A program made the position numbers and the translations under genes. A stretch of 42,422 nt of DNA. Origin: Phocaeicola sp. GTDB lineage: Bacteria; Bacteroidota; Bacteroidia; Bacteroidales; Bacteroidaceae. The DNA lies in assembly GCA_020026175.1 (NCBI GenBank), contig JAHHQV010000020.1, positions 1 to 42,422 of the forward strand, in the 5' to 3' direction. Below the pieces are notes generated by a model, which was not told where the DNA came from, searched no databases, and saw only the letters and a program-made list of their open reading frames with translations. Below are positions 41,441 to 42,422 of the stretch, in pieces. The stretch's first letter is position 1. Each line of letters begins with the position of its first letter.

Positions 41441-41520
41441 AGTTTGACTTTTAGTTTATTACATCAGTAAAGTTAATTCTGATTGACAAGTTTTGCAAAC
41501 AGGAACTTCGCCATTTTTAC
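41441..41520 (-). promoter_or_regulatory. Repeated early-type promoter element, copy D
   Basis: On the minus strand TTTG (plus 41496-41499), a 20-base spacer and TAACTTTA (41468-41475) precede the ATG at 41424. The upstream block GGCGTAAAAATGGCGAAGTT, the TTTGCAAA core and the AAAGTCAAACT leader are conserved with the other copies. Confidence 0.75.
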
Positions 41521-41559
41521 GCCTTAACTTTTGTTTTCATGCCACCCGTAAAAACAGTG

Positions 41560-41633
41560 TGGTACCGGCAGGGCTCGAACCTGCATTTCCCCGTTTTTTA
41601 GCGAGATGGTGTTACCATTACACCCACGGTACC
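41560..41633 (-). tRNA. tRNA-like gene with 8-base anticodon loop
   Basis: A complete cloverleaf can be drawn. The acceptor GGTACCG pairs with CGGTACC, the D arm is GGTG-TAATGGTAA-CACC, the T arm is GCAGG-TTCGAGC-CCTGC and the discriminator is A. No CCA is encoded. The anticodon stem TCTCG/CGGGG (with two G-T pairs) closes a loop CTAAAAAA of eight bases instead of seven, so the anticodon cannot be assigned safely (AAA if U33 is the T). It precedes the recombination operon. Confidence 0.7.
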
Positions 41634-41709
41634 ATTTTACCACCCCAACACGTGGGGCAGCATTGTTTAGTAATCATTTGCAATACTCCCGACCGCAGTC
41701 AGTAACTCG

Positions 41710-41784
41710 TGAGCCATACGGGACTTGAACCCGTGACCTCCCCCGATGCTCAAAGGGGTGTTCTACCACCTGAACTAAAGGCTC
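41710..41784 (-). tRNA. tRNA-like gene with enlarged anticodon loop
   Basis: The acceptor GAGCCTT pairs with ATGGCTC apart from one T-T mismatch. The D arm is GTTC-AGGTGGTA-GAAC and the T arm ACGGG-TTCAAGT-CCCGT. The anticodon stem has only four clear pairs (CCCC/GGGG) around TTTGAGCATC, that is a ten-base loop, or eight if a T-C mismatch is counted as the fifth pair. The anticodon could be GAG or TGA; neither Leu nor Ser tRNA normally lacks the long variable arm. No CCA is encoded. Confidence 0.6.
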
Positions 41785-41790
41785 AAGATT

Positions 41791-41812
41791 GGGCGACTTT
41801 CACAAGTGGCCC
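41791..41812 (-). other. Small hairpin with GTGA tetraloop upstream of tRNA genes
   Basis: On the minus strand GGGC, a C-C mismatch and ACTT close a GTGA loop with AAGT, C and GCCC. It lies seven bases 5' of the tRNA-like gene at 41784 and may be a processing signal. Apart from this, 41813-41881 shows nothing I can name. Confidence 0.35.
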
Positions 41813-41881
41813 GCTCAAACAATTTAAAATATCAAGTCACTATTAACATTTATATAAAATCACCTTCACAGGCTTATATCA

Positions 41882-42166
41882 TTATATCTTCTTCCTTTTG
41901 ATACGTTTTTGTCTGGCGCAATGTCTCAGCACATCACTTGCTTTACAGAACCACTTACCGTTTTGTTTGTTAGTCGGTTTCTCAAATCTTATTGAACCGT
42001 TCTCTATAAGCTTGTTCAACTTACCTTCACCGCCAACTATCTTTGCGCTCAAGTCCTTGGAGAAACATTCATCCTCCATAGCCAGCAATATGTTTTCCAG
42101 TAATATTGCTGCCGTATTGTCAACAAGCATTGTTGTCATAATCCTATTGTTTAACTGGTAAATCAT
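41882..42166 (-). CDS. Putative small DNA-binding protein
   Basis: The 94-residue product has a winged-helix-like pattern (AKIVGGEGKLNKLIENGSIR followed by NGKWFCKASDVLRHC) and a Lys/Arg-rich C-terminus (RQKRIKRKKI). This resembles short excisionase- or MerR-like DNA-binding proteins of Bacteroidales phages, but I cannot name the family. The ATG overlaps the previous stop (TGATG). It may be an early regulator or excision factor. Confidence 0.68.
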   Translation of the reverse strand: MIYQLNNRIMTTMLVDNTAAILLENILLAMEDECFSKDLSAKIVGGEGKLNKLIENGSIRFEKPTNKQNGKWFCKASDVLRHCARQKRIKRKKI

Positions 42167-42381
42167 CAGCTTACACGTTTGACTGTTATTGTTCCGGCAT
42201 TACGGTCTGTCTTGTAAGTCCAGTTCATGCCTGATGCACGTTCCGAATCCAACCTTAGAGTAAGGGTATTCATGACCGTCACCCTTTGCAGGATGCAGAA
42301 AACTTCTTCAGCACCGACCTTCATAGCACGCAATGTTGATATTACAGGTCTTCTCTCCATCAACTTAATCTTTCTCTCCAT
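42166..42381 (-). CDS. Small hypothetical protein at right edge
   Basis: The product of about 71 residues (MERKIKLMERRPVISTLRAM) is basic and mixed alpha/beta (NTLTLRLDSERASGMNW then TYKTDRNAGTITVKRV). The frame also opens at a TTG at 42393 and has a further ATG at 42360, so the start is uncertain. The family is a small phage hypothetical without known function. It is coupled to the following putative DNA-binding gene by a TGATG overlap. Confidence 0.62.
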   Translation of the reverse strand: MERKIKLMERRPVISTLRAMKVGAEEVFCILQRVTVMNTLTLRLDSERASGMNWTYKTDRNAGTITVKRVS

Positions 42382-42422
42382 ACAATTATACAACCATATA
42401 CCGATGCAATTACCATAATTAC

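Noticed and set aside
7573..41520. Repeated 80-base blocks as a CRISPR array or insertion sequences
   Set aside because: Copies are thousands of bases apart, lie only ahead of genes and carry a promoter consensus; there are no spacers, terminal repeats or transposase.
1..42422. Circular closure of the window, since the left partial frame continues in frame into the right end
   Set aside because: Joining the ends keeps the frame open to the 71-aa gene, but this has a one-in-three chance, gives an implausible virion/early fusion and no end repeat is visible.

Overview
The window is 42.4 kb of a tailed temperate phage (free phage or prophage) of a Bacteroides-like host. The host group is inferred from three things. 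Promoters at several loci fit the Bacteroidetes pattern TTTG - 19/20 nt - TAnnTTTG/A. Many small families (DUF2693, DUF3560, DUF4373/Lin1244-like, DUF6633-like) are typical of Bacteroidales mobile DNA. The tail-fibre type is also one common in Bacteroidales prophages. Every convincing gene lies on the minus strand, so transcription runs from the right end (42.4 kb) to the left end (1). Genes are tightly packed with many ATGA, TGATG or TAATG stop/start overlaps.

Layout in the direction of transcription. (1) 42.4-41.5 kb: two small genes and two tRNA-like genes with unusual anticodon loops. (2) 41.4-34.6 kb: recombination and replication. It holds a Rad52-like annealing protein, a RecB-like exonuclease, SSB, NinB-like protein, HNH nuclease, SF2 helicase, RusA resolvase, a DUF4373-type replication protein and a DUF6633-like protein. 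(3) 34.6-31.0 kb: a large ParB-like protein, then a MazG-like pyrophosphohydrolase, a second ParB-like protein and a GT-A glycosyltransferase of the kind linked to DNA modification. (4) 31-28.4 kb: a RarA/MgsA C-terminal-like protein, a DUF3560 protein, small proteins and one frameshifted gene. (5) 28.3-25.8 kb: a methyltransferase-like protein, the tyrosine integrase and a HicAB toxin-antitoxin pair. (6) 25.7-18.7 kb: two small membrane proteins, a sugar-nucleotide epimerase, a phosphoribosyltransferase, the small and large terminase, a second HicAB pair and the portal. (7) 18.7-8.4 kb: prohead protease, capsid, connectors, tail tube and tape measure, giving a siphovirus plan. (8) 8.3-7.2 kb: an ECF-type sigma factor and a DUF2693 protein sitting inside the tail region. 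(9) 7.0-0 kb: tail-tip, fibre and accessory virion genes, the last cut by the window edge. No lysis genes and no CI-like repressor are visible; they are probably outside the window.

The main regulatory observation is one AT-rich promoter element of about 75-80 bp. It occurs four times almost unchanged, plus one diverged copy, directly upstream of five separate minus-strand genes: the Rad52-like gene, parB, the RarA-C-like gene, the DUF3560 gene and the DUF2693 gene. Together with a phage-encoded sigma factor, two candidate late promoters with a different upstream box and two self-regulated hicAB loci, this suggests a compact, ordered transcription programme. The most distinctive enzymology is the MazG/ParB/glycosyltransferase cluster, a terminase with an extra degenerate nuclease-like domain, and the two tRNAs with oversized anticodon loops.
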